Shown here: in pieces, positions 5,698 to 14,287 of the stretch
How positions within the stretch are numbered: position 1 is the first letter of the stretch
Layout of the letters: every line of letters begins with the position of its first letter
Source: Spirochaetaceae bacterium
GTDB lineage: Bacteria > Spirochaetota > Spirochaetia > PWKH01
DNA: 15,010 nucleotides
Direction of reading: 5' to 3'
Assembly (NCBI GenBank): GCA_003557605.1
Contig: PWNW01000163.1
Location: 1 to 15,010 of the forward strand
Position numbers and translations under genes: made by a program
The notes under the pieces: model-generated
What the model saw: the letters and a program-made list of their open reading frames with translations, nothing else
What the model was told of the DNA's origin: nothing
Databases searched by the model: none

Positions 5698-6769
5698 GAA
5701 CTTTTCCCTTTTTCTTTTTCCTGCTCCGGGACTTCCTGCTGGATGATACATCCAGATGGGAAGGTGTTGAGCGCACTTGGTCATTATACAGAAAGCATCG
5801 TACCTGATGGTTCTTTTCTGTAAAGACCAGTTCAGGTTCAGCTTCATAGCATTTCTTCATTACCTTGCTGCATCTGCTGGTAAACCGGCATCCCTGGATT
5901 GTCCGTTTCGGATCGGGGAGACTTCCAGGTATGGTGTACAGTGTCTTCCTGGACCCGTCTTCCGCATACTTGCTCTCCCCTAGAACCGGGATGGAGCTCA
6001 GAAGTCCCTGGGTATAAGGATGAAGGGGCTGCTTGAAGATGTCGCCCACCGAGGCCATCTCAACTACCACTCCGGCGTACATTACCATAACCCGCTGGGT
6101 GAAGCTTGCAATAACCGCAAGGTCATGGGTAATAAACATGGTTGCGGTATTCTTCGACTCCTGAAGCTGCCTCATGAGCCGCAGAATCTGTGCCTGGATG
6201 GAAACATCAAGTGCCGTGGTAGGCTCATCTGCTATCATCACTGAAGGCTCACAGGCCATGGCCATGGCAATCATAACACGCTGGCGCAGACCGCCTGAAA
6301 GCTGGAAGGGATATTCCTTCACCCGCTCTTCAGGATCGCTGATTCCCACCATCTTCAGAAGCCTGACACTTTCAGCCAGTGCTTCACCCTTAGACATATC
6401 CCGATGGAGAAGCAGCCCTTCTGAGATCTGGTAGCCGATGGTGAATACGGGATTCAGGGAAGTCATGGGTTCCTGGAAAATCATGGAAATATCATTTCCT
6501 CTGATTTTCCGCATCTGCTCCTCCTTCAGTTTGAGCAGGTTTTTTCCCTTCAGCAGGATTTCTCCATCCACGATCTCTCCGGGAGGATCGGGAACCAGCC
6601 GCATGATCGACATTGCCGTCTGGCTCTTTCCGCACCCTGACTCTCCGACAATCCCTACGTTTTCCCCTTCCATAACAGCAAGATCAACTCCGTCAACAGC
6701 CCGTACGGTGTATCCATGCATATGAAAATAGGTTCGAAGGTTCTTTATTTCAAGCAGTGCCTTGCTCAT
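5690..6769 (-). CDS. oppD: Oligopeptide-type ABC importer ATPase OppD
   Basis: The first ATG of the frame (6781) overlaps the GGGAG ribosome site that serves the ATG four codons later, so I choose 6769 (359 residues, MSKALLEIKN). Walker A GESGCGKS 42-49, Q-loop Gln99, signature LSGGLRQR 157-164, Walker B with DEP at 181-183, switch His215. The C-terminal domain has the cysteine set Cys294, Cys300, Cys307 and Cys325. The protein ends in a strongly basic tail (SSSRKSRSRKKKKGKVRG), which is unusual; the A/G-rich DNA that encodes it also serves as the ribosome site of oppF. It lies 20 bases after oppC. It would form the ATPase pair with OppF on the OppB-OppC channel. Confidence 0.93.
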   Translation of the reverse strand: MSKALLEIKNLRTYFHMHGYTVRAVDGVDLAVMEGENVGIVGESGCGKSQTAMSIMRLVPDPPGEIVDGEILLKGKNLLKLKEEQMRKIRGNDISMIFQEPMTSLNPVFTIGYQISEGLLLHRDMSKGEALAESVRLLKMVGISDPEERVKEYPFQLSGGLRQRVMIAMAMACEPSVMIADEPTTALDVSIQAQILRLMRQLQESKNTATMFITHDLAVIASFTQRVMVMYAGVVVEMASVGDIFKQPLHPYTQGLLSSIPVLGESKYAEDGSRKTLYTIPGSLPDPKRTIQGCRFTSRCSKVMKKCYEAEPELVFTEKNHQVRCFLYNDQVRSTPSHLDVSSSRKSRSRKKKKGKVRG

Positions 6770-6789
6770 ACCATCTCCCATCAGTTATG

Positions 6790-8214
6790 TTAATGCTTGC
6801 TGCGGGGGTCCACAGAGTCCCGTACACCATCGCCGAAGAAGTTCCAGGCTAGTATCGCCAGGAAAATTGCAAATCCCGGGGCCAGCACCCACGGGAAGTC
6901 CTGTATCACCCGGGTGCTTCTTGCTACCGACAGCATCAAGCCCCAGGAAGCCTGGGGTTCAGTGATGCCCAGTCCAAGGAGGCTGAGAGCCGACTCACCG
7001 AGGATATATCCCGGGATAGCCAGGGTCACCTGGATAATGGAAAAGGAAAATGTGTTGGGCAGAATATGCCGGGTGAGTATCTTCCAGTGTGAAAGCCCCA
7101 TGGTGCGTGCACTGAGCACATAATCTTCAGTCTTGATGGACAGCACCATCCCCCTGATAATCCTCGCAAGGGTCGCCCAGCCCACCAGCGATAATATGAT
7201 AATAATAAGCATATACACCTGGGTAGAAGTCAGACCCGGAGGAAAGCTGGACCGAAGCGCAAAGAGCAGGTACAACGAGGGAAAGGCTATGACAATTTCA
7301 GTTAGACGCATGAGAATAGTATCAACAATTCCGCCGAAATAGCCTGCAAGACCTCCAATAATTATCCCGATAAAGAAGGTAAGCGCAGCTCCAAGGACCC
7401 CCACTGACAAAGAAAGCCTGCTTCCGTGGAGAAGTCTGGAATAAAGGTCACGGCCAAGCTGGTCAGTTCCCATGAGAAAAAATCCCCCGGTCGGGGAGGT
7501 GAACAGATGACGGCTTGTGGTAAACATTCCCAGAAATGAATAGGGTATTCCCTCGCCAAAGAATTTCAGGTAGTTCTTATTCCCCTTAGCAAGCCATACC
7601 TCTATGTCCTGCTCCACCCCTTCAACAGTCCGAGTTCCCAGAACTATTCTGCGATGCTCATCCACATTTCCCAGCTGCTCAATCGCATTGATTTCATCTG
7701 CAAGCACAGCCAGCATCGGATCATCAGCAGCGACCCGATAGTACCGCTGCACACCCTCAATTATTTCTGCCTTCCGCTCCTCCTCGCTTTGGGCAAACGA
7801 AAGCACCCTTCTCGGTGTTCTTCCTGCTGTCGTCTCAATGGTAATTACCCGAAGGGTTCTCATTGGAACTGGGCTGTACTGTCTTCGGGCAACACTGACA
7901 ACCCTCTGTTCATAGACAAAGGGCTTGAATGATCCGTCCTGGAACCATACGATGGATGTCGGCGGATGATATGATTTTGTCCTGTCAGTCCAGGTCATGG
8001 AGAACGGTGAGATTACATCGGCAAACAGAGCTCCAAGGTACAGCAGCACCAGAATGACCAGTCCTACTTTACCAAGATTATGCTTCCTGAATCTCATGAG
8101 GTACACCGACCACAATGACTGCCCCTCATCGGAAAGCCCCTCCCGGGCATCCATCGAAACGGCGTCGATATCGATATCATTCTGTTTTTGATCAATTTCT
8201 TTTTGTTCAATCAT
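6790..8214 (-). CDS. oppC: Oligopeptide-type ABC importer permease OppC with a large loop insert
   Basis: A 474-residue permease; typical OppC is about 300. A charged cytoplasmic N-terminus (1-50) leads to the first membrane helix (about 50-68). The loop that follows normally runs straight from HPPT to LGTDQLGRD; here HPPT is at 83-86 and MGTDQLGRD at 248-256, with about 160 extra residues between them, on the outer side of the membrane. The core helices start with SLSVGVLGAALTFFIGIIIG (268-287). The coupling motif that docks on the ATPases (EDYVLSARTMG...HILPN) is intact, as is the ESALSLLGLG end. The ATG overlaps the oppB stop as TGATG, a sign of translational coupling. The insert has no recognised fold; it could contact the binding protein or substrate. 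Confidence 0.93.
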   Translation of the reverse strand: MIEQKEIDQKQNDIDIDAVSMDAREGLSDEGQSLWSVYLMRFRKHNLGKVGLVILVLLYLGALFADVISPFSMTWTDRTKSYHPPTSIVWFQDGSFKPFVYEQRVVSVARRQYSPVPMRTLRVITIETTAGRTPRRVLSFAQSEEERKAEIIEGVQRYYRVAADDPMLAVLADEINAIEQLGNVDEHRRIVLGTRTVEGVEQDIEVWLAKGNKNYLKFFGEGIPYSFLGMFTTSRHLFTSPTGGFFLMGTDQLGRDLYSRLLHGSRLSLSVGVLGAALTFFIGIIIGGLAGYFGGIVDTILMRLTEIVIAFPSLYLLFALRSSFPPGLTSTQVYMLIIIILSLVGWATLARIIRGMVLSIKTEDYVLSARTMGLSHWKILTRHILPNTFSFSIIQVTLAIPGYILGESALSLLGLGITEPQASWGLMLSVARSTRVIQDFPWVLAPGFAIFLAILAWNFFGDGVRDSVDPRSKH

Positions 8215-9344
8215 CAGCTCACCCGTATCCGAGGATCAACGACTGCCAGCAGAATATCGGCAATCAGATTTCCTATTACAAGAAGTATCACTCCGTAGAT
8301 GATGCTTCCGGTCACCATGTAGATATCCCGTTCCAGCAGGGACTGCAGGATCAGCCTTCCCAGACCGGGCCATGCCAGTACATTTTCTACGAGAGCTGCC
8401 CCTGACATGACCGCACCAAGCTGAAACCCGAGAATGGTAATCATCGGGTTAATGGCATTTCTCAGTGCATGCCGGTAGACCACCTTGCTTTCCGTCTGTC
8501 CCTTCGCCCGTGCTGTAACAATATACTGCTGGCCCAATATTTCCAGCATGTTCCCCCGCATATAACGGGTCAGCTGCGCCATTTGGGACGTGCCGATCAC
8601 AATTGCAGGGAGAATTAAATGTCGTCCGATATCAAGAATCTGGCCGATCCTTGACATTGACACATGATCAATGCTGGTCATGCCTCCGAGGGGAAGCCAC
8701 CTGATGCCAAGCACTGAAATCAAATAGATCAGCAGAAAAGCAAGAAAGAAGTTCGGGATAGCCAGCCCGAAAAAGGCAAAAAATGATATCGACTGATCCT
8801 TGAGGTTATACTGGTTCTTCGCAGCAATGATGCCGAAGGGAATGCTGAGCCCCCAGGCAAGCGCCAGGGAGGTAAGAGAAAGCAGGATGGTGTTTGCCGC
8901 CCGCTGACTTACCAGGGTAAATACAGGGGCCTTCATCGTCAGGGAGTATCCGAAATCACCTCGCAGAGCGTTCCAGATATACCGCACAAACTGCACATAC
9001 CACGGCTGATCCAGACCGAACTGGGTCCGGAAGTTTTCAATATCCTGAGGTCTGATGCTCGGATCAAGGGACATCAGAGTAAAGGCATCTCCAGGGGCAA
9101 GCTGGATCAAACCGAAACCGATAGCAACAACGGCCAGCACGATGGGAATCATATGGATAAGCCTCCTGATGATGAACTTAAGCATCATCGGACTTATCCA
9201 TATCAGTCTCACCAGCCACATGACTACCTCTGTGACAAAAAGTCCCGAAACAGGGCCCAGCCCGCTGACAAAGACAAATACTGCCCAGAGAATTAGATCA
9301 AAGACAAACGTCAGTTTCCAGTTGAATGTTCGCATAGACTGCAT
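8214..9344 (-). CDS. oppB: Oligopeptide-type ABC importer permease OppB with N-terminal extension
   Basis: A 376-residue permease. The usual OppB start (MLKFIIRRLIHMIP) lies at residues 54-67; the 53 residues before it contain a hydrophobic segment or two (FVFDLILWAVFVFVSGLG, about 13-30, and LFVTEVVMWLVRLIW, about 35-49). The upstream ATG has a fair ribosome site (AAGGA, nine bases before), while the internal ATG pair has none that is convincing, so I keep the long form. APGD at about 83-86, the channel helices, and the ATPase-coupling loop (QYIVTARAKGQ...HALRN) are normal. It ends with a TGA shared with the oppC start, which also shows that TGA is used as a stop here. Confidence 0.92.
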   Translation of the reverse strand: MQSMRTFNWKLTFVFDLILWAVFVFVSGLGPVSGLFVTEVVMWLVRLIWISPMMLKFIIRRLIHMIPIVLAVVAIGFGLIQLAPGDAFTLMSLDPSIRPQDIENFRTQFGLDQPWYVQFVRYIWNALRGDFGYSLTMKAPVFTLVSQRAANTILLSLTSLALAWGLSIPFGIIAAKNQYNLKDQSISFFAFFGLAIPNFFLAFLLIYLISVLGIRWLPLGGMTSIDHVSMSRIGQILDIGRHLILPAIVIGTSQMAQLTRYMRGNMLEILGQQYIVTARAKGQTESKVVYRHALRNAINPMITILGFQLGAVMSGAALVENVLAWPGLGRLILQSLLERDIYMVTGSIIYGVILLVIGNLIADILLAVVDPRIRVS

Positions 9345-9370
9345 CTGATTACGTCCTTAAAAGGATAGTC

Positions 9371-9398
9371 CCATCCTGCAGCACATACTGCAGGATGG
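9371..9398 (-). other. Perfect hairpin between oppA and oppB
   Basis: Arms CCATCCTGCAG (9371-9381) and CTGCAGGATGG (9388-9398) are an exact 11-base match around a 6-base loop. No T-run follows directly on the minus strand. Hairpins in this place are known in binding-protein operons to protect the oppA-like mRNA end or to stop part of the transcripts, giving more binding protein than permease. Its role here is inferred. Confidence 0.6.
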
Positions 9399-9426
9399 AA
9401 AGTAGTGTCTAAGATTCTGCGGACGT

Positions 9427-11217
9427 TTACTTCTGGTAAATTCGGTGAATGATACCGAAGAAGTCGTTGTCAGCAACAGGATGGGGATAGATATTCCCCC
9501 AATCGTCCTTATAGCCGTGAATCACCGCAGCGTTAATGGTAAATACCCAGGGCACCTCTTCGATCCAGATCTTCTGCATCTCTTCATAGCCCCTGATTCT
9601 CTGAGCCTCATCGGTGGTGTTGTTGGCATAGTCCCACAGCTCATCAACGCGAGCTTCCCATTCCCGTCTCGGACTTTCCTGCAGCGGCTCAATCATATGC
9701 AGGTTGCCCCGTGAAGGATAGACATTCGCTCCGCTGATGGGATCCACAGAACCGGTCAGACCGATAAGGATCAGCTCCCAGTCAAAGGAGCTTAACAGTC
9801 TGCCGACCATAACATTGAAGTCCTCCGGCTGAAAAACGATCTCTATGCCGACTTCAGCTGCATCCTGGGCAAACAGTTCACCCATCTGCTCACGAACGCG
9901 GTTGCCCGCATTAGTTCTCAGGTTCAGGGAAATCTTGTTGCCGTCAGGGTCCTGTCTCCACCCGTCTCCGTTCTGGTCCACATAGCCGATGCTGTCAAGC
10001 ATGTCCTTTGCGGTTTCAGGATCATAGGGGAATGCAAAGTCAGGGGATCCTTCATAGTAGTAAGGTGAATACACCGGTATGAATGAATACTGGGGGTACC
10101 CGTATCCGTAGACGATGCTGTCGACCATGGTATCACGGTCAATAAGATGCGCCATAGCCTGTCTGAAGGTCCTATTGGAAAGCCATTCAAGCTTCGGGGA
10201 ATCCTGCAGCGCAGGGCTGTTCGGATTCTGGTTGAAGGTAATAAACTGGCTTGATGCAGCAGGACCTACGCTGTAGAGGGTAAATCCCACATCTTCTGCG
10301 CGGTCAAGGGCCAGTGCAACCTGGTCTCCCGACAGTGCAAGATAGTCATGATCTCCTGCCAGGAACCGCTGCAGCTGGGTGTCCATGTCAGGAACGAATT
10401 CAATAACAAACTCATCAACGTAGGGAAGCTGCACTCCCCACTCATCTTTTTCAAAGTAGTAGGGATTTCTCTTAAGAACCACCCGCTGTCCCGGTGTATA
10501 GCTGTCAAGCACGAAGGGACCGTTTCCAACAACGGATTGAACATCGGTGTCCACACCCCAGAAAGCATTAAGCGCTGCCGCTCCTTCTTCTTCAATGATC
10601 GGCTCAAGAATGTGCATGGGAAGGGGCGCTACTGCGGTTGCATTAAAAATCCCTGCATACACAAATGGGAATGTAACCTTCAGTGTAAGTTCATCTATCT
10701 TTTCCCATTCAGTAGCAATTCCTCCGGGCATCAGACCGCTTCTGCTGTTAGTCTGAACATCTTCATCAAGGTAAATCATATTTACCGCATCGACGAAATC
10801 CCGTGCGGTAAGAGGTTCACCGTCAGACCACTTCAGGTTTTCGGGCAGGGTGTAGGTAATTGACTTCTGGTCATCAGAAATCACATAGCTTTCAGCCAGT
10901 GCTTTTTCCCATTCCAAAGTCATCTGATTCCTGCGAACAAGACCGGTGTACAGCCTATTGGTTACATCGGTTGTTGAAGTTTCAGCAGCAACGATGGTGC
11001 TGAAGGACCGGGGATCAGAACCAAAGCTGGAAATGATGAACCTGCCTCACTGCCTTCCCTGTTCCCAGCCGTCGTGTACAACAGCGGTAATTCCCTCGAA
11101 TTCATCGACTTCTTCCTCTTCTTCAATGTCGATGATCTCCACTTCCTGCGCACCTCTTGCAAACGCAAACCCGGTAATCAGCAGGAAAATGGTAAAAAAT
11201 ACGAATAGCTTTTTCAT
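9427..11217 (-). pseudogene. oppA: Peptide-type solute-binding protein (OppA-like) with an in-frame TGA
   Basis: The ATG at 11217 follows GGAGGG by six bases. A signal peptide (MKKLFVFFTIFLLITGFAFA, 1-20) without a lipoprotein cysteine is followed by an acidic linker (EIIDIEEEEEVDEFEG). Codon 57 is TGA (11047-11049). The same frame then continues without any stop for the full family-5 binding domain (FIISSFGSDPRSF, TSTTDVTNRLYTGLV, LKWSDGEPLTARDFVDA) to 9427. Without the TGA the protein would be about 596 residues, the normal size. The downstream part has an ATG at 10923 but no export signal, so it would be useless for uptake by itself. It could be a fresh nonsense mutation, a sequencing error, or read-through. 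A GGA or TGG codon would fit the place by one base change. The order oppA-B-C-D-F makes it the receptor of the importer. Confidence 0.85.
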
Positions 11218-11267
11218 GCAATACCCTCCTAAAACATTATGTATTTTGCATACTTCCATATTCAACT

Positions 11268-11297
11268 ATGGTACACATTTAATGCAGTATGTGTCAA
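11268..11297 (-). promoter_or_regulatory. Promoter of the opp operon
   Basis: On the minus strand a perfect -35 TTGACA (11292-11297) and -10 TACCAT (11268-11273, 4 of 6) are 18 bases apart. Predicted start near 11261, leaving a leader of about 43 bases with the GGAGGG ribosome site at its end. Confidence 0.6.
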
Positions 11298-11353
11298 ATG
11301 GAATCCTGTTATTCTTATGTAGGATAATGAGAAACACCACCTCTCATCCCCAT

Positions 11354-11776
11354 TTAGTTAACTAATTCACCGCCTTTTTCTGCTTTTTTGACATAATCCC
11401 TGATAATGTCAATGTGGTTAAAGGCAAGATCAAACTTGAGTGCCTGATCAAATGGCACATACCGCAGTTCTGAGACCTCTCCCTCCTGTGGTATCAGCAA
11501 ACCGCTCCCATTTCCTTCATAGATCAGAGCCACCGCATGCCACTGCAGATGCTCATAGTACTCGCTGTATACGTTGAAAAACCTGCAGCCCTCAAGAGTA
11601 AGGCCGGTTTCCTCCAGTACTTCCCTTTTTACTGCATCCACCGGATGCTCTCCAAATTCAATGTGCCCGCCGGGAATGCACCACTTCCCCTCAAAGGGCT
11701 CATGGCCCCGCTTTGCCAGAAGTATCTCATCTCCTCTGGTAATTACAGCTCCTACAGTAGCCCGAGTATATTTCAT
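11354..11776 (-). CDS. NUDIX hydrolase
   Basis: A 140-residue protein with the complete NUDIX box: Gly37, Glu43, Arg51-Glu52, Glu55-Glu56, Gly58 in the order GX5EX7REUXEEXGU (seen as GHIEFGE then REVLEETGL). These enzymes split nucleoside diphosphates linked to another group, with magnesium bound by the glutamates. The substrate cannot be told from the sequence; the short, single-domain form with KRGHEPFEGKWCIPGGHIE resembles the MutT/ADP-ribose type housecleaning enzymes. The ribosome site GAAGGGG is close to the ATG. It points away from era with 53 bases between, and lies upstream of the opp promoter on the same strand. The stop codon is inside a 12-base palindrome TTAGTTAACTAA. Confidence 0.93.
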   Translation of the reverse strand: MKYTRATVGAVITRGDEILLAKRGHEPFEGKWCIPGGHIEFGEHPVDAVKREVLEETGLTLEGCRFFNVYSEYYEHLQWHAVALIYEGNGSGLLIPQEGEVSELRYVPFDQALKFDLAFNHIDIIRDYVKKAEKGGELVN

Positions 11777-11817
11777 TGCCCCTTCCTTCTCATCTTCCTT
11801 AAAGACAAAAAAATCTG

Positions 11818-11823
11818 TAGAAT
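11818..11823 (+). promoter_or_regulatory. -10 box of era, predicted leaderless start
   Basis: TAGAAT (5 of 6 to TATAAT) ends six bases before the era ATG (11830). No ribosome site is seen between or just upstream. A -35 box at the right distance is poor (TTCCTT, 11795-11800), so the promoter call rests mainly on the -10 box and on the same layout at two other genes in the window. Confidence 0.45.
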
Positions 11824-11829
11824 CATGGT

Positions 11830-12705
11830 ATGAAAAGCGCAGTTGTGTCCATCATCGGCAGACCTTCAGCAGGAAAATCATCCCTGATGAATGCACTTTG
11901 CGGTCAAAAGATCGCAATCATCTCACCGTCTCCCCAGACAACCCGTAATGCCGTACGCGGAATCTATAACGATTCACGGGGACAGCTGCTTTTCATCGAC
12001 ACACCGGGGTATCATAACTCAGAAAAACAATTTAATCTACACCTTCAGAGAGTGGCAGTAGATAGCCTCAAGGATTCTGACCTGATACTCTATGTCACAG
12101 ACAGCACCAGAGAACCGGGTGAAGAGGAACAGGCAATACTTGATATTCTAAAGCTATCCAATACTTCGGTAATAGCGGTGATGAATAAAAGTGATCATCC
12201 CCATGCGAAACCTAAGAGAAACAGCTCCATTATTAAAGAACAGCTGGGTGACATCCCGCGAATTACCGTTTCAGCGGTTACCAAAGCAGGTCTTGATGAG
12301 CTTCTTGATGTGATGTTTGCAGAAGCCCCTGAGGGAGAAGCGTTATATCCGGAGGATTACTACACCGACCAGCCGCCGGAGTTCAGAATATCTGAGATTA
12401 TCAGGGAGCAGGTAATAAACCGGGTAAGCCAGGAAGTGCCCCACGCAGTCTACGTAGAAATATCTGATATCGAGACTGATGAATCTGCCGGAAGGCTCTG
12501 GATCCGTGCATTCATCCATGTTGAAAAGGAATCCCAGAAGGGTATCATCGTAGGGAAAAAGGGAACCATGATCCAGGCAGTGAGGGTATCTTCCCAGAAG
12601 GAACTTGCTAAACTGTTTCCCTATGCCATTTCGCTGGACCTCAGGGTAAAGGTCCAGCGAAAATGGAGAAAGAACAGTGCAATAGTAAACAGAATTATCT
12701 ACTGA
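11830..12705 (+). CDS. era: GTPase Era
   Basis: A 291-residue protein of normal length. GTPase motifs: G1 GRPSAGKS at 10-17, switch I SPSPQTTRN at 32-40, G3 DTPG 57-60, G4 NKSD 119-122, G5 SAV 148-150. The C-terminal KH domain has GKKG at 242-245 and AVRVSSQKELAKLF after it. Era binds the 3' end of 16S rRNA and helps assemble the small ribosomal subunit; ERA is told from related GTPases by the KH domain. There is no Shine-Dalgarno sequence before the ATG, and a -10 box sits six bases upstream, so the mRNA may lack a leader. The last 7 bases overlap lysS tail to tail, and a 12-base perfect hairpin lies within the coding end (12629-12662). Confidence 0.96.
   Translation: MKSAVVSIIGRPSAGKSSLMNALCGQKIAIISPSPQTTRNAVRGIYNDSRGQLLFIDTPGYHNSEKQFNLHLQRVAVDSLKDSDLILYVTDSTREPGEEEQAILDILKLSNTSVIAVMNKSDHPHAKPKRNSSIIKEQLGDIPRITVSAVTKAGLDELLDVMFAEAPEGEALYPEDYYTDQPPEFRISEIIREQVINRVSQEVPHAVYVEISDIETDESAGRLWIRAFIHVEKESQKGIIVGKKGTMIQAVRVSSQKELAKLFPYAISLDLRVKVQRKWRKNSAIVNRIIY
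12629..12662. other. Perfect 12-base inverted repeat inside the end of era
   Basis: TTTCGCTGGACC (12629-12640) and GGTCCAGCGAAA (12651-12662) match exactly around a 10-base loop. It lies 41 bases before the era stop and 37 bases beyond the stop of the convergent lysS. It encodes conserved KH-domain residues (SLDLRVKVQRK region), so the pairing coexists with coding. No U-tract follows on either strand. Confidence 0.6.
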
Positions 12706-14279
12706 GCATTCAGTTCAAGCAGGGGAAGCACCTTCTCCCTGCCGCAGGTCTTAATAAAGTTTGCAAGCCTAGGGCCCTTCTCCTTGCCGATCAGAATGCG
12801 GTAGCAGGCAGAAAAGAGGTCCTTGGGCTCACAGCCCGCATCCCGTGCAGCATCATAAACGGCAGTGGAAAGCTCCTTCTCATCATAGGAATCAAGATTT
12901 CTCACAACCTCTGCAAGATTCTTAACTGCTCCTCTCTGCAGATCATCCAGGTCCGTCGGTCCATCGGATACGCTCCTCAAGGAAAACCTGAACTCATCTG
13001 GAGCATACTGCTCAAGCCAGTTCAGGGCACATCTGCAGCGGTCCTCAAGCCTCTTCAACTGGGATTCTGAAACACCCGGAAGGGTTTCCAGCACCTGGGA
13101 GATATCCTTTCCATGAAACTGCAGAAGATTGCACAGATGACGAAACGGTACCTGATAAGGCATCTCCTGTGAAGGTGCATCAACCTGGGAAAGCTCATAG
13201 ATTCTTTCTTCCTTAGCACGCTTTTTCTCGCCAACCTGGTGTTCTCCGTAATAGATCCGCTCACAGGTGTCGTAATCTTCATAGATTTTCAGCACATCAA
13301 GATCAAAGGAAATCGCAAATTCAGAATTGGGACGGGTACCGGCAAAGAGGTAGCGAACAATCTCCGGCTGATACACCTCAAGCACATCACCGAGATCCAC
13401 AACCTCACCGCTTGAAGATGATATCTTTCCTCCCCTTCCCTTGATCCTGATAAAGTCATACTGGAACGAATAGGGAGAAACACCTCCAAACACCTTCACA
13501 ACCTTTTTAGAAGTATCAAAGGAGCCGCCCTCCGAATGGTGATCCTTTCCTGCAGGTTCAAAATCTACCCCTTCTAAAGCCCACCTCATCGGCCAGTCCA
13601 CCCTCCAGGGAAGCTTCACCCCTGAAGCCTTCCTGATATCCAGGGTTTCCTCTTTTCCCGTCTCAAGACAGCGGTAGGTCAGTCCCCATTCCCCATCCCA
13701 GGAAAGCACTTCAGTGGTATCCTTATCGGTAAAGGAACTGAACACCGAAACCGGAAGCCAGGTATCAGCAAGAGGCTGACTCCTATGCTCATTGATAAAT
13801 GCCTTAATCTCTTCAGTATGCTCTAAGGCTTTTCTGATCTGCACAGCATACTCTGATGAACGATACCGCGTCGCTTGGTAGATATATTCAGGATGAATAC
13901 CCACCACATCAAGCAGATCTTCCAGAGGCTTTTCATTTGCCCGAGCATAACTCTCATACTTCCCTGAAGTATCAGGGACGAGGGTGATAGGTTTTCGCAG
14001 GCAGCTCTCCAGAAGCTCCTGGTCAGGCATATTCTTCGGCACCTTGCGGAATACATCATAATCATCCCAGGAATAAATGAACCTCACACCCTTCCCTAGA
14101 TCCCTCAAACCACGCACCACAAGCTCAACAGAGATAATCTCACGGAAGTTACCAATATGCACCGTACCCGAAGGGGTTATACCGGATGCACAGACATAGA
14201 GATCTTTATCGCCCCTTTGGCGTATAATATTTCGGGCATGTATATCTGCCCAATGAACAGGATTTTCAATATGTTTCAT
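12699..14279 (-). CDS. lysS: Lysyl-tRNA synthetase, class I
   Basis: A 526-residue enzyme that charges tRNA-Lys with lysine using ATP. It belongs to the class I LysRS family (LysK), unrelated in fold to the usual bacterial class II enzyme. The first nucleotide-binding motif is PSGTVHIGN (36-44) and the KMSKS equivalent is KISSS (285-289). WDDYD at 71-75 and the C-terminal helical anticodon-binding part fit the family, as does the length. Class I LysRS is found in most archaea and, among bacteria, in spirochaetes and some alphaproteobacteria. The gene has no ribosome site; a good promoter puts the start of transcription within about two bases of the ATG. It converges on era with a 7-base overlap. 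Confidence 0.95.
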   Translation of the reverse strand: MKHIENPVHWADIHARNIIRQRGDKDLYVCASGITPSGTVHIGNFREIISVELVVRGLRDLGKGVRFIYSWDDYDVFRKVPKNMPDQELLESCLRKPITLVPDTSGKYESYARANEKPLEDLLDVVGIHPEYIYQATRYRSSEYAVQIRKALEHTEEIKAFINEHRSQPLADTWLPVSVFSSFTDKDTTEVLSWDGEWGLTYRCLETGKEETLDIRKASGVKLPWRVDWPMRWALEGVDFEPAGKDHHSEGGSFDTSKKVVKVFGGVSPYSFQYDFIRIKGRGGKISSSSGEVVDLGDVLEVYQPEIVRYLFAGTRPNSEFAISFDLDVLKIYEDYDTCERIYYGEHQVGEKKRAKEERIYELSQVDAPSQEMPYQVPFRHLCNLLQFHGKDISQVLETLPGVSESQLKRLEDRCRCALNWLEQYAPDEFRFSLRSVSDGPTDLDDLQRGAVKNLAEVVRNLDSYDEKELSTAVYDAARDAGCEPKDLFSACYRILIGKEKGPRLANFIKTCGREKVLPLLELNAQ

Positions 14280-14287
14280 AACTATGG

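Noticed and set aside
5698..5847. Longer OppF starting at ATG 5847
   Set aside because: The extra 50 codons overlap oppD in another frame and do not resemble OppF; the GTG overlapping the oppD stop fits the operon and the family's start.
9924..10863. Several antisense or out-of-frame open frames within oppA
   Set aside because: All lie over the well-conserved family-5 binding domain and show no features of their own.
11047..11049. TGA as selenocysteine or as tryptophan by an alternative code
   Set aside because: TGA ends oppB and era in this window, so it is not read as tryptophan in general; no convincing SECIS-like stem-loop directly follows the codon and binding proteins of this family have no cysteine or selenocysteine there.
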